A program made the position numbers and the translations under genes. Shown piece by piece: positions 24,700-37,000 of a DNA stretch of 64,000 nt. The notes under the pieces are model-generated. The model saw only the letters and a list, made by a program, of their open reading frames with translations, had not been told where the DNA came from and searched no databases. The stretch's first letter is position 1; every line of letters starts with the position of its first letter. The stretch is from Rotaria macrura (taxonomy: Eukaryota; Rotifera; Eurotatoria; Philodinida; Philodinidae), in the NCBI GenBank assembly GCA_900239685.1, contig OENT01000409.1, positions 1-64,000 of the forward strand, written 5' to 3'.

Positions 24700-25334
24700 A
24701 TACCGTTAGATAGTGATGATCACAATATTTTAATCAACACATGCCATTCCTTGAAAAAAATGAAAATTGATATAAATGACCGTATAAATTACGAAAAAAA
24801 CCAATCGGTCATTCAATGTCCCAATACGAATGCAGAAAACGTACATGACTTTCAATACAGTGAGCTCTACCAGGCATCATTGTTGTCGCTAAGTTCGTCT
24901 TCGGTATGATTTTATCTAATAGAGATTTTCATTAATCAACCTCATATTTCTCTTTTCTTCTGTTCCCACTCAAGTCTTCAAGTTACTCTTCACGTAGCAC
25001 TATTGAAAATATGTCAGACACTCAAAAGTATGACAATCGAAATTCAGATTCTATACAAAAGGTTTCGGTACCTTTAGTTGGTGATGAAATTCTGCCAGTA
25101 ACGACAACGTTTTATGTTCCTGCTGCAACACAGACAACAACTATAATTACAGCAGATGCATTTACTCAAACGTCATTCGATGTAATCACTTCTAGTCACA
25201 AATTATCATCGTTAACCGTTAGTAATGACAATAATGTTACCGATGAAGATATAATTAAATACTTAATCGAGAAAAAATACAAAAAAAGAACATTATTTTT
25301 AGCAACAACACAATCTTTTGACCAAGACGAATGA
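24700..25334 (+). CDS. Hypothetical Ser/Thr-rich protein, two 3' exons
   Basis: Exons 24700-24903 and 24975-25334 are separated by a 71-nt intron (donor gtatga, acceptor tcaag) and join in phase. Together they encode about 187 residues ending at a TGA at 25332. The product is rich in Ser, Thr, Asn and Asp (SLSSSSSSSYSSRST; ATQTTTIITADAFTQTSFD) and looks disordered. The 5' end is not resolved. It lies 411 bp upstream of the KDZ-like gene in the same orientation and may belong to the same element, but nothing in the sequence proves this. Confidence 0.4.
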
Positions 25335-25745
25335 CCAATCAAATTAAATACTCTTTTAACATAGCAATATGTTGTTTATAAACTAGAAAAAAATACTCCT
25401 TCATTAGTATATGAAATAGTCGTTGGTGATTATTTTGTCGTCACACTATCTATGCCATTCATAGCCTTTTGCATTAAAAGTTCTTTCCGTAAGACTTTTG
25501 ATTTATCCATATTGATAATATCTGCTAGCATGCTTTTCGAATCACTTTTGATTTTGTTATTTGATCCAATACATTTTGATTAAGATATATATTTCTCTTT
25601 ATTAGTGATGTATTTTTGGTTCTAAAAAATGTATACATGACCAATCAATTACAGAATTTTCTCTTTCTATTTTATTTTTTATTTCAGAAAATTGTTCACT
25701 GATTATTTGTCACAAATAGTTTGATACTAAATTACAATCTTGACC

Positions 25746-28700
25746 ATGTCGTCGCGAACAAGCGAGTCTGAAATTCGAGTCTTGACAAGCTTTTATCGTT
25801 TATTTCATCCAACAGAGATCTCGTTTGTTCTTGATTTAAATTCTCGATTATCGAAACTGGAACCCGCTCGAATTAACTTCATTACTAATCACCTACGACA
25901 ACACTTCCAATCGAATCATTCTGAATCCGATGTTCGTGCTCTTATATCATTTTTCTCGAATCCTTCTAATACACCTAGTATCAAACACTCGTGCATTATT
26001 GATCATATGATTCTTACTCATGTACAAGTTAATCCTATTGAACCATTTACACAACAATGCCCCACTTGTAATTCTATTCTGAACAGTGATCATGCTCATA
26101 CAAAAGAAGTTTCCGTATACACAAATAATGGTCAAGTTTTCAAAGGTACATCCCTTTATTTATATTCTTTTACAATTTATCTCAGGTGATCTATATTAGT
26201 TTGCTTCAACTCTACTTGATATTATAGATTCATCTACAATATTCTTTCTGCATGTTTGAACTATCTTATTTTAGAGTTTTTCATCCCCTACGTTGACCCA
26301 AAGATCTTTCAATCGTTGAATTAACTTTGGCAGTAAAATTGCTCTTCAACAAAAGAAATTAATGAAATATATAATAAGTACAGAGGAAACAAAATGAGCA
26401 CCAGTTTTGGTTTGGAGCACACTGTTTTAAAAATAAGTCGTACTTTGAGACTAGTTCTTCTGAAAATCATCTTACCGTTCTTAAGTGAGAAATATCGAGC
26501 TTCAGCAATCGTAGTCAAAATATTTAAAATTGAAATTACGAAAAAAACTAAGTGAAGAACGATACATTTTCTTGGGCAGAGACGTAACACATAAACGTGT
26601 TGAAAAGGTACTGCATGAACTAATTACTTGAATGAAAATTTTTCAAATAATCTCACATGAAATACTATTCTATAAGATGTTGAAGAAATTCATATTGAGG
26701 AAATATAGGAATAATAGCAATGATTTAGATACTTGAACACATGTTGTGTATGAAGCTATCAAGCTTCTCAGCTCGAGGCGTGAAATTACCCTTTTCCGTT
26801 TGCTAAATTAGACTAATTTCGTAGAATTTAATATTCAACATAGAATAAAATATCCAGAAAAAATGTAGACATGTGAAGGAATCCCAAAATATATTTCACA
26901 AGTTTTCAAATTAGATTTTAAAGATGCAACAAACAAATGTTATATTAACCGTGACGCTATAGTGGAAGAAGTATGCCTGATTTTTTATATAATTTAAAAA
27001 CCATTTGAACGCCCTCTACTATTATTTAATGACAGTGCAAAGTTGTGTCTTTTATTGAAAGCTTTTGACGAGCAAGGTAAAATTTGAACATTTATTCTCT
27101 CTAAATTCAGTAGCCAAAGGATGCTTTCCTCTAGTGTATACGCTTCTTTCCATGAAATATGGATTTGTGCGAAACTGATCGTTTCTGCATATCATAGAAA
27201 AGCGAAGGCATATATACTTCTATCTTTATGAGTAATTGTTTTAATAGGTATCGTTTATTATCTTCAATGTGTTCATTCAAACAATCATCAAAAACATGTT
27301 GATGAACCTATTCTTGTTTATCCAAATTACATCCAACAAAAAAATATGCGAAGCTATACATCACAAAGTATTCAGCATGGTAGTTACATTTATCTAGGGG
27401 GAGATTATGCATGTGAAAGAGAGCTTGTTGAACGATATACTTCTGATCTTATTGCTACTCCGCACTCTTGGCAAAAGCAAGCAGCTAGTCTTAACAATCT
27501 TGCATTTAACACTAATCAATCACAAACGGCTCCAATCAACATGCGTCGTTTTTCACAAATCGTGTTTACTTACAAAATATTAGAAACGGATCTTTGTTTA
27601 GGTAGTAAGTCTGTTACTGTTCCAAGAGAGATCGATCAATTCGACTTTTGGGCATGGTGTCAATATCCGCGTATTTTGTCGAGATTTGTCTATTTGTGGT
27701 CAAATCATAAAACTCTTATTGGTTCATGCAATATAGCAGGTGATAAATGTTCGTCTTGTTTCACCATAGATGGCCATCAAAAGGCCCGTCGAAGAGTTTG
27801 CCGTGCGAAACAAGTTGATTATAAGAGCAGTGATTTCGCAGAACCACTAGTAATAGGGTGTTGGAGGACACCTATTCGTTATTCATTATATTGTGAACTT
27901 CATCAAGATAATCAAAAACCAGTTGAAACATCGTCAAATAATCGAAAATGTACTCACAATTACAAGTTGCGCAATTCACGACAATGGAAGCGACAAAAAA
28001 ATATTTGTTTTGGTGCTACCAATTGTAGCACAAGTAAAGCAAGATCAGAATCTTACATTAACAAATGTTCTCGTTCATTTGGACTTCTAGCAATGGTAAC
28101 AAATTGTAAAATTGTTGTAAGTTTCGCTGAAATCTTCCGAAGTGAGACATTACGAGAAATCGTACAACTGATCATAAACACAATAAGAAGTTCGTTCCAT
28201 TGCTTTCTGAAATTGCTTAAAAAAATATTGAATTCCTTTTGATTTTAGTTAGTGGTGATGCTTTGCCTAAAATAGCCTGCTATGATGATGGCTGTCATCT
28301 CGTTAAGTTTGTACATAAACACGTGGGTGAACTTATTACTGATACAGCAGCTTCCAACAAGCTCAAAAACATAAAATTCTACATTGACAAAGCACACTGG
28401 AAAAATCATATAGGTAGCTGGTGCAAAGCTAACATGTCTCCTTATTCTAATTCCGGTAAAGCATAGTCTTCTAATCAGAACGATTGTAAACTTTCATTAT
28501 TTAATTATTTAAGATTTGGATATGATCAATACTCAATGCGCCGAACAACTTTTTGCATGGCTTAAGCGATACTCGAGCATTGTTAGCAGCATTGGTTGGA
28601 TGCGAGCACCACTGTATCTTTTAGTTCTATTTCATTATAAGAACTTATCGACTTGCAACATTCGTCCATCTACGCACTTTGATATTGTAAGCTCATGCAG

Positions 28701-29126
28701 GAACATATAATAGTTAATCCTCAGTATGAAAATTTTCAGGGAAATCAAGTACCTCACGCACCGACCATCAGTCTTCCACATGCAGCTGATGCTCAACACA
28801 ATACTTATTTTCCACTGTCTACAAATGAAAAGGATTCAAATATTGAAATAGTATGCTCAAAAAGCAATACTCAATCACAAGTAAAATATGAAAATAAATG
28901 GATGAAAATGTCAAATGACATACTATTCAATACAAAGTCTCTATCTACGAATATTAGTTCCAACGTATACAGCACCATTACTAATAAATGGACCAATATT
29001 GCCAACAGTATCAATAAGTCACAATCAGATGAACTCAACAGACAAAAAAAAAGAATACGATCGCCAAGTACCATTAACAAATGGACTCGTCAAGTCAAAC
29101 AATTAACCAAGAAAATAAAAATTTAG
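25746..29126 (+). CDS. KDZ/CxC-family transposase-like protein
   Basis: Five exons, 25746-26145, 27248-28189, 28249-28455, 28514-28686 and 28740-29126, join in phase to give 702 residues without a stop. The N-terminal third includes CPTCNSILN. Exon 2 carries the cysteine cluster typical of CxC modules linked to KDZ transposases (CSSCFTIDGHQKARRRVC, then GCWRTP and YC.LH). Exon 3 has an acidic YDDGCHL motif and an HWKNHIGSWC segment; exon 4 has NTQCAEQLFAWLKRY, which fits the conserved C-terminal glutamate region of KDZ enzymes. The tail is Lys/Asn-rich. Introns 3 and 4 are 58 and 53 nt; intron 1 is 1.1 kb. Terminal repeats were not found, so it may be either a mobile copy or a domesticated gene. 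The exon 2 donor (GTTCGT) is weak. Confidence 0.75.
26146..27247 (+). other. Long intron of the KDZ-like gene
   Basis: This is the 1102-nt intron between exon 1 and exon 2. It contains no recognisable gene; short minus-strand frames here look incidental. Confidence 0.5.
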
Positions 29127-29289
29127 TATTTGAATCATACAAACTTGACATTGTTTTTTGTAATGCATCGACATTGATTTATTATTCTAATATGTAACCG
29201 TTTGTAAATCCACTTGTAATCAATTTTCCCTGTATATTAACACTATCCGTATTCTTTTAAACATTTGATTCCATCTAGAATTTACTCGT

Positions 29290-30404
29290 CCCAGGTCAAT
29301 CAGAACGATCCGTAAACGGTCGTAAACGATGCAATTTCGGTGATATACGATGGTCGTGGCGGTCGATCGTTTACGAATGATCGTATACGAGATTATCACG
29401 GGTAAATACGGCAGTATTTAGGATGGTCGTTTACGGACCATTGCAAACGATACTGTAACGATCATCGCAAACAGTCCCTATTTCAATCGTATTTACCATA
29501 CGGTGCCAGACCATGCGAGAAAATATTTTACTAGGGCAATAATGTTTCTTTCTTAATTCCCGTTCGAGTTGTCCCTATTATTGCTTTTTATTTTGATCCG
29601 TCTCTTCTTTTCGTAAATCACAGCGCCCTCTCTTCTATTCTGTAATATGTGCATAAATTACACCAATCACTGTATCTACGTGATAACAGTTAGAAATAAT
29701 TTCCTTTTCATTCTTTGCACATTTCATTTTCGTTTAGATGATGAGGGCATGACGTCTACTAACGGTAGGTAAAAGTTATTTATATTATTTAATTTTCAAA
29801 TTATTCTTTTACTTTACTTAAATTTTATGTAATTATAGATTTAATTTTTTTTTCGATTTCTCTTAATTTTTAATTTATATCTAATTTTAGATTTATTTTT
29901 ATTTCGATTGTTACTTCATTTTTTAATTTTTATCGGACTTTAGATTTTATATTTATTCTAATTTTTATTTTATTTTTGCAAACTTTTTATTTTACTTTTT
30001 TTACCTTTCATTTATTTCATCTTCATTGAAATCTATTTTTTTATTGTAATTTCTTTTATTTTTATTTTTTCAATAAATTAAATTTTTTTATCTGAATCAA
30101 TTTTTATCTGTTGCAAAAAATGTGGAGCGAAGTCTTAAAAAACTGCAGGAAAACAGATCGTTTACTGCCGTACACAATAGAGAATACTATCTGTATACGG
30201 CCACTGTAATTCTTCATTAACGGCCGTTTACATCCCCGTATACGGTACGGAGAAATGCGTCCGTATTACTGCCCCTGTTAAAACGGGGTAATACGGCGCC
30301 GTAACGAGCCGTATTTTCATCGTAAACGGCAGTAATTACAACGTATCCTTGTCGTCTACGACCCTAAACGACGCCGTAACGGTGTCCGTTTTACTTGACC
30401 TGGG
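29290..30404. mobile_element. Non-autonomous inverted-repeat element rich in CGTTTACG
   Basis: The ends are CCCAGGTCAA (29290) and TTGACCTGGG (30395-30404), which are reverse complements, and partial matching continues inward. Exact CGTAAACG/CGTTTACG octamers lie at 29311, 29321, 29368, 29428 and 30321, with many near matches in both flanks of the element. The flanks are CpG-rich against an AT-rich background, while the middle (29760-30120) is a T-rich tract. No transposase is encoded and no clear target duplication was seen, so the superfamily is unknown. Confidence 0.65.
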
Positions 30405-30908
30405 GTATGGTAACTTTACTCTATCTTCTTATTGTTAATCATTCTATCAGTGACCATGGATGTAACCCGTAAACTCTACACAACGAAAAATAAAATGTTC
30501 ATATTCGTCGATTAAAAAGCAGGATATTTTTCGAAATGGATGAATTGACATGAACTCAAGCAGCGTTCAGTCAGTAATCGTAGACATTTTTCAATGTGCA
30601 TTGTGAGAGAAACATCGTTCATTTAACATTACAATTAATATTAACATTAATTTACAGGTCTCAATGGTACAGAAATAGGAGTAGATACTAGTTTATTTTA
30701 AAACTGTAAATTCATCCCACACTATAAATAAATTCCCCGGGATTTATTAAAAAGTCCCAATAAATCCCGATAAAATAATTTCCGGTAGCTGCTGATCGTA
30801 ACCCACAGATTAGTTTTGTGTTGGTCGAACAGAGCTGCAAAAAGTACTACTTTTTAGAAAGTTATATCGTAGTCTCGCGTTTTTGAAAGATACGAGAAAA
30901 ATATACTC
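30405..30908. other. Intergenic stretch between two elements
   Basis: It has no gene. A short segment at 30725-30785 repeats words like aataaatcccg, similar to phrases at 2640-2720. Confidence 0.35.
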
Positions 30909-31061
30909 TACACTGAAAGAAAAAAAGGTGCCACACGAAACCCTACAAAGTTCCGATTTTTGCAACGAAATCGAAACCCTTTGAGGTTTCGTAGACATTA
31001 TGTTTCGTAAAAGTTCTTAATTTTTAATAGCCGATAGTGGGTACACCGACTTTTGAGCCTA

Positions 31062-31143
31062 CGACAGTTGAGCCCCGACAGTTGAGCCCCGACAGTTGAG
31101 CCCCGACAGTTGAGCCCCGACAGTTGAACTCCCGACAGTTGAG
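31062..31143 (+). repeat. 14-bp tandem repeats in the MULE left terminus
   Basis: About six copies of GACAGTTGAGCCCC or close variants. A shorter, more diverged set in reverse orientation occupies 31989-32050 at the right end (ctcaactgtcg words). Such arrays inside terminal repeats are often transposase-binding sites; that role is inferred. Confidence 0.75.
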
Positions 31144-31388
31144 ATTTTTATAGATAGACTGGGCCAAAGGAAATAGATGTGAGGGGAAATTTTATGAAAA
31201 TTAAAGTACGCTGTACGTCACGGCACCTACAAGTTGGAAATGGCTATCTTAGTAGAACAGAGAAATTTAATATCTCGAAAGAGACGATACTTCTTCGTAC
31301 GTGATTAGCTATTGTATCAGCGAATGTTATAAGCTTAACGATAACGAAAGAAAAACATACTCATCATTTTAAAAAGTACCGATTCGCC

Positions 31389-31912
31389 ATGTCCATTGTG
31401 AAATCATCGAAAGGAAAAGACCAACTTTTCTATGAAGGCTTTCGCTATAGAAGAGCAAAGAAAAGCCAAGTCACATGGCGATGTGATCTATATTGGTCGT
31501 ATCAATCGTAATAATCATCATCGTTTACCTCGGTTTCCTATCTCATTTTGGAATTGTTTCGCTCGTCTTGATGTTAAATTACCACGCATGAATAATGGCC
31601 AGGAAGGCTGGCATAATGCTCTACAAGTAAGATTCCACACTTATGAACTAATTTTAGGGTCTTCATGTAAAATACTTTTTTCAGAAATGTATGCGTAAAG
31701 CACCATCGATATACGAATCAATTAAAGATCTCAAGACAGAACAACACGGCAATTTGATTTTTGCGGAAAGAGCCTATGCTGGTGTTTCAAAGCTAACTAA
31801 ACGGTTAATTTATGAGGAAATGGACGAACAATTGCAAATTTTAATCAGTAATTTTCATACATGTACGATTGAAGAGTATTTCAAGAAAGCCAGAGCATTA
31901 TTTAATTTTTAG
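31389..31912 (+). pseudogene. MULE transposase remnant (FLYWCH plus C-terminal region)
   Basis: A frame from the ATG at 31389 gives a FLYWCH-type zinc-finger beginning (SSKGKDQLFYEGFRYRRA, then VTWRC) and stops at 31509. An overlapping frame from 31432 gives the MULE C-terminal region, FPISFWNCFARLD, NNGQEGWHNALQ; it splices (31627 donor gtaaga, acceptor ttcag before 31686) to KCMRKAPSIYESIKDLKTEQ and ends at 31912. The DDE core between these parts is missing, so the product cannot catalyse transposition. Confidence 0.7.
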
Positions 31913-32724
31913 TTTTCATTTTTTAATAAAGCTTTTCACTATCATAATTATTCATGTTGATAGTCGGGCGATACCTATATATGAGAAGCTCAACTGTCGC
32001 TAGGCTCAACTTTCGTTAGGCTCAACTGTCGGGGCTCAACTGTCGTAGGCTCAAAAGTCGTGTCACCCCGATAGCGAGCCTTTTGTGTTTGGAGTTCTTT
32101 ATAATTCACAATTCAACATTGAATGCAAGTTTCCCGAATGCTATGTTCCATTGCGGAAGTATTTTTCCACCAGCATTCAATGCTAAAAGCTCCAAATTTC
32201 TAAAAAAGAATCAGGTTCTGTGAAAATCGGCAGAAAAGTAAGAGACAATTACTATGTCCTAAAGAGAAACACATGATATCGTTGGAGCATGGAAGCAATA
32301 TGACGACCACAAGCATTCCCAAGTGTTTTCCCATGGTTTGTGCCGCTTCTTCCGGAAAGACACACCAACATAGTCAGAAATCACTAGAAAGAAATCAGGA
32401 AAGTTTGTGGCCAGGAGACTAATTCAATGTTCCAGCGACGCCACGTCTATTTTTACAGAATACCGCAATTTTCAGGCATTTTTTCTGCTAGTTACTCCAG
32501 GTTCAGGTGGGCGAAACGATCGACATGTGATGTTTGATCTAAATAGAAAAAGAACATTTCATCTTGTTGTAACTTCTAAAATCAAACTAACCATTTTACT
32601 TTGTTCATCTGACAACTGATCTAAATAAAGCTAAAATATTTCATCAGGTTTTAACTATCAAAATCGAACCCACAATTATTATCTCCTCATCTGAAAACTG
32701 ATTTAACTAGAAATGGAATATTTC

Positions 32725-33290
32725 ATCAAGTAACGGGTAATGTTTCCGTTACCAGTTACCCGGTAACAATATCAGAGCGATGGAATCAACGACTCTTCCA
32801 ATTATCAGCAAAGGAGATTTTCATGATAAAAAGCGAAATTCTAAAAAGTTTGACTAAGGCAAGTCGGGCCAATGGAATCTGAATCGGATACAGGAATTGT
32901 TATTATTTTATCTTTTACTCTTCGTTTTTAACAATCTATCTCTGAATGCAGAAACAGGTTTAGTGAGAAACAAAATAAGTTCAATGAAACACTTCAAACT
33001 TTTGTGGAAAAAAAATGTTTTCCTCGAAAATTATGAACTGAAAATCATGAAAATAGAGACTTCACAAATGAATTTCCCGAGCCTGATATACTTTGCTCGA
33101 ACTTTATAGAATTTCGTAATTTTTCTTAAAACCTTTTTTGATACTTATTAGAGGAATGGTTCAAATCGTTACTCCGTTACCCAGTAACTGGTAGTGGCCC
33201 GTTACCGTAAGCATGTAACTAGTAGCAGAGAAGTTACTAACTACCGGGAAATGTAACTACTTGATAATGGTAAATTCGTAGCCCTATTTC
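32725..33290. repeat. GTTAC-rich inverted-repeat insertion
   Basis: The left side (about 32728-32775: caagtaacgggtaatg, gttaccagttacccgg) and right side (about 33160-33275: gttacccagtaactgg, ggcccgttaccg, tgtaactacttgataatgg) are inverted relatives. They lie inside the TA-flanked element and appear to be a second nested insertion. Boundaries are approximate. Confidence 0.4.
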
Positions 33291-33547
33291 TACATCAAGC
33301 ATATTTACAAAACGTTTTATATACGAAAGTCAAAAGGATTTTTGACCAAAACTCAGGGTTAACGCAAATTTTGAAGGGTTCAGGATGAAACATTTTAATT
33401 TTTTAAAACTCTAAAGAATTTTACAAAACCTAGGATATTGCTAAACCTCTTAGAGGTTTCGTATGATCTTACGAACACATTTAAAGTACAGTAAAACTTG
33501 ACGAAACCTTCGAGGTTTCGTGTGACACCTTATTTTTTTTCAGTGTA

Positions 33548-34070
33548 GAGCAGGGAATCGGACGAGAGAATTCGCATTTCTTATGACTACTACGGTTACA
33601 ACAGAGTGGACTTTTGAAGTAGTGTGTGGAATGATACTCGAAAATGTCGGACAGATATTTGTCAGTTGTGATATCACTGACTCCACCATCGCTTTACACT
33701 ATTTATTTTGGTTTGGTTGTTTAAATTGTTAGTTATCATTTGATCAACACTCACACACGATCATTATTATAGTCTTTAGTGCCCGTTTGAAAAAAGAATA
33801 AAGCATGTCGATGAAGACATTTTTATTAGGGAGAATTATAATCACAGAAGAAAAACGACATCAATACACAGAACTATGAACTGAAAAAAGGAAAAAAAAT
33901 ATCTATTGAAAGATATCGATGATCAAGTTTGATTTCAAAATATCATTCAACCACCATGGTGTGTATATTTCGGAGAATATTGTACTTGTTCATGACGTCT
34001 TTGTGGAAATGACGTTGCTTAGGAAGCTAAAAAAGACTTATTTTTTGTTTCGATTCACATGTAGAGAATT
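33548..34070. other. Intergenic stretch, 3' side of the RING-PARG gene
   Basis: It has no gene. It should hold the 3' UTR of the minus-strand gene that stops at 34071. Confidence 0.4.
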
Positions 34071-37000
34071 TCATCTTGTACCTGACCATGATGGTAGTGG
34101 GATTCGTTCTCCATGAGAATACTTGATCCGGTGTTCGTCGGTTTTATCGGTGCAGGAGTTTTGGTATCGACATGGAACAAGGTAATCGGGCAAATCTGAA
34201 TGGCGGTACTTAGCGCGATGCATCGGATTTCCTCGTTCACGACATTTTTTGTCATAATTGCATTTGGGTACCACATGTGGAATATGTTCAAGATGGGGAT
34301 GATCAGAAATTCTTCGGCACAATTCTGAATAACGGCAAGGATGGGAGAATTTTTCATTGTGCTCTTTGGAGTCTTTCGTTGAGTATTGAAGAAGGCAGTT
34401 GAGAGAGTTGTGACATGGCTTTCGCAATGGTGTCTCCTTACCGAATATTTTATCTTTTACCTGATTCCAAAGTGGTTTTAGTGGAGATTGTTCATTCTCC
34501 GGAGGTGGAATCGAAGCAATGACTGGAGCCTGTTTTGGTTTTGATGGTTCTTCCTTGATGTCATGCTTCAATTCTTTGTCAAAAGATGGATGATATTCTG
34601 GTATATACCGGTGCGAAATGACGAAGTCTCGCACAGGCACTATTCGAGCGCCTGCACTGATATGAATGTATTCAAGTTTGGACAAATTAAGTTCAGATGG
34701 CTGAAATGTATACGTCATTTTCTGATGATTATAAATGTTGTTGGATCCGGCATGTTTCAAAGTAACTTCTCCAGTTTTGAATTTGATACTGAGACAGTAA
34801 GTGATGTAATCATCCGTGTTACAACCACGATGGAACGAATTCGACCTTTCTTTCATGCGCTGACAGTCTTGCACGATCATATCGTGATGATATGGACGAT
34901 GATTAGTAATGTACGAAAAAGATTCATGGTATGTAACATCGCTATGATTGATAGGGGTATCTGCAATGTAGCATGTGAGGCATTGCAGTCCAATTTGGTT
35001 GACAGCAAGATCGATGAACTCATTGGATACAGTCAACATCATGTCACCGCCCATAGCTTGCCAGTAAATAAAGATGGTATCACTTCGACCGTGTTGCACT
35101 TGATATTGACGATACGACTGTGAGATTGTCATGGGTATAGCAACTTGCTGTTCAAACTTGCTTGCAGGCAACGTGATAAGAGTACCTTGGAGTGGTTGGA
35201 AATTACTGCGAGTAATCTTCTTCATAATTTCTTCAATGACGTGTTTTTGATAAGGATCACGAGTTAAATCCAGTTGATTCAGACTGTTAAGGTCAACTTT
35301 GTGAGGTGTAATGGTAAGTTGATCACGGAAAATTTTTCTAGCCGATTGTTGCGCGGATGATGTCAACGAGTCAAACACAGTTGTGGGCATGTAAATATGA
35401 TCGATGTAGTCCAAAGGTATCAACTGTGGTAGATGCATTTCGAATACTTTATGAGAGTCGATAGTCAACCATCGCTCTTGAATATCGCTTAGATTTTCAT
35501 TCATCTTCTGTTTCTTTAGGCCGGTCAATGCCATGAGCTCAATAGCAGCCGCGTCCTCGTATCCTGGCACAGAGCAATGTAATTTATTCCAATGAAATTG
35601 TTGGATTCGATCTCTTCCAGAGCCTGGATCTTTGAGCCACGGTCTCATTTTATATGCATTGGTACTAGCACCAAACGTAGTTGCTGCTTGAATCGAAAAG
35701 TTAGTATCAGGATGATATTTGAGCTCACGTTTAAAAACGATAAAAATGTCACCTTAATAATGTCCCAAATGGGGACCCAGAATGCTAAAAACATGTTTGT
35801 TAGTCCCCAGGGTCTCATCGGGTCCATGGCCGATACCCATGGGATTTTGATTCAGTCTAAGAGAAGCTTGAGCAATTTCCGTAGCATGTGCTCGAATAGT
35901 TGCAATTTCGTCTGCTTTGAGAATTAATTTTAATTGTGTTTCTTTCTGTTGATAAGCAATTGGTAAAGGATGAAAAGCACCACCAACAGGTATTTCATGT
36001 TGGAAGTTTTTTGAAGCAGACTTATCGAATTCGATGGCCACTAAAGCTCGAATAAAATCTCGAGCGTGATTTTTCAAAGCTTCATTATTGTGATGATCCA
36101 ATATTCGTCGGACTCGATTATGTTGCTGAATAGCATTAGCCACAAATTCTGGTTGTCGCAACAGATTCATGTATTCTCGACTCATGACATGACCATGAAC
36201 GAGAATCGATTCAAAAATGACTTTGTTGCATCGATGAATAGGCGGCAACGCATGAATCCAATCGATAAGCTCTCGTGGAATGGCAACCTTCGCTTTTCTC
36301 CAATTCTCAGCTTCGACGTAGGCGCGAACCGCTTTTGCCATTGCATATTGATTCTGTACAAAATCAACATGTTTATTGAGACCAAAGTAGCGCACAACAC
36401 CGATGTGCTTGTAGTTGCCGGCGTGACGATAGCTTATCATGTGATTGGGATTCAATCGATCGTGGCATTCAGACCCAAGATATTTACACAAGTATCGAAT
36501 ATCAGGCAATTTAGGATGTGAGAAAGAATTGCGATGTTCTTCATCATTCAGTTTAGAGCATTTATCCAAGTCAGAGCACATCTTTCGTGCAATGTGAATC
36601 GAAGTGCGAGCATGTAGTTCGGTCGTATCGGTGCATTGTCGTCCGAATGCGCAAACGTGTGAGAATTTGATACAATGTTCTTCGACCTCTCGTCTCAACG
36701 TGCCACGAGGGTCTCGTTTTCCCTGTAAGAACTCCCCATGATATCGACATAAGAAAGGTGTTGAAGGACAAGGCTGATAGAATGGGTGTGATTGATCATT
36801 GAAGTGTTCTTGATCATGAAAATTGACGCAATGGGCACCGAATACACAATTGAGTTTGCAATGACGAAAAGAACGACAATGTTCCTGGTCATTTTTAAGG
36901 AACAACAAACATTTGGTGGGGCCACTTTTGCACACCGGTATATGGCGATATTGGAACAGATGATCTTTGCTTGTGTCCGTACAATCACTCTTTCCAGGGC

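Larger units (their letters stand above)
31040..32067 (+). mobile_element. Mutator-like (MULE) deletion derivative nested in the TA element
   Basis: Inverted ends (GGTACACCGACTTTTGAGCC at 31040; reverse complement of GGTGACACGACTTTTGAGCC ending 32067) continue inward as GACAGTTGAGCCCC arrays. The 9-bp flanks ccgatagtg (31031-31039) and ccgatagcg (32068-32076) match at eight of nine positions, a size typical of MULEs. Inside are a FLYWCH remnant and the C-terminal part of the transposase, with the catalytic core deleted. Confidence 0.8.
30911..33545. mobile_element. TA-flanked element with CACTGAAA termini, carrying nested insertions
   Basis: The left end CACTGAAAGAAAAAAAGGTG (from 30911) is matched in reverse complement by the right end (…CACCTTATTTTTTTTCAGTG, ending 33545). 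Both are followed inward by cacacgaaacc, and gaggtttcgt words recur in both subterminal regions. TA flanks both sides (30909-30910, 33546-33547). CACTG ends with a TA target fit the Tc1/mariner group, but no transposase is present. Removing the MULE insertion leaves about 1.6 kb. Confidence 0.65.

Noticed and set aside
31062..31143. CRISPR-like array
   Set aside because: The repeats are contiguous 14-mers without spacers and mirror the other end of a transposon.
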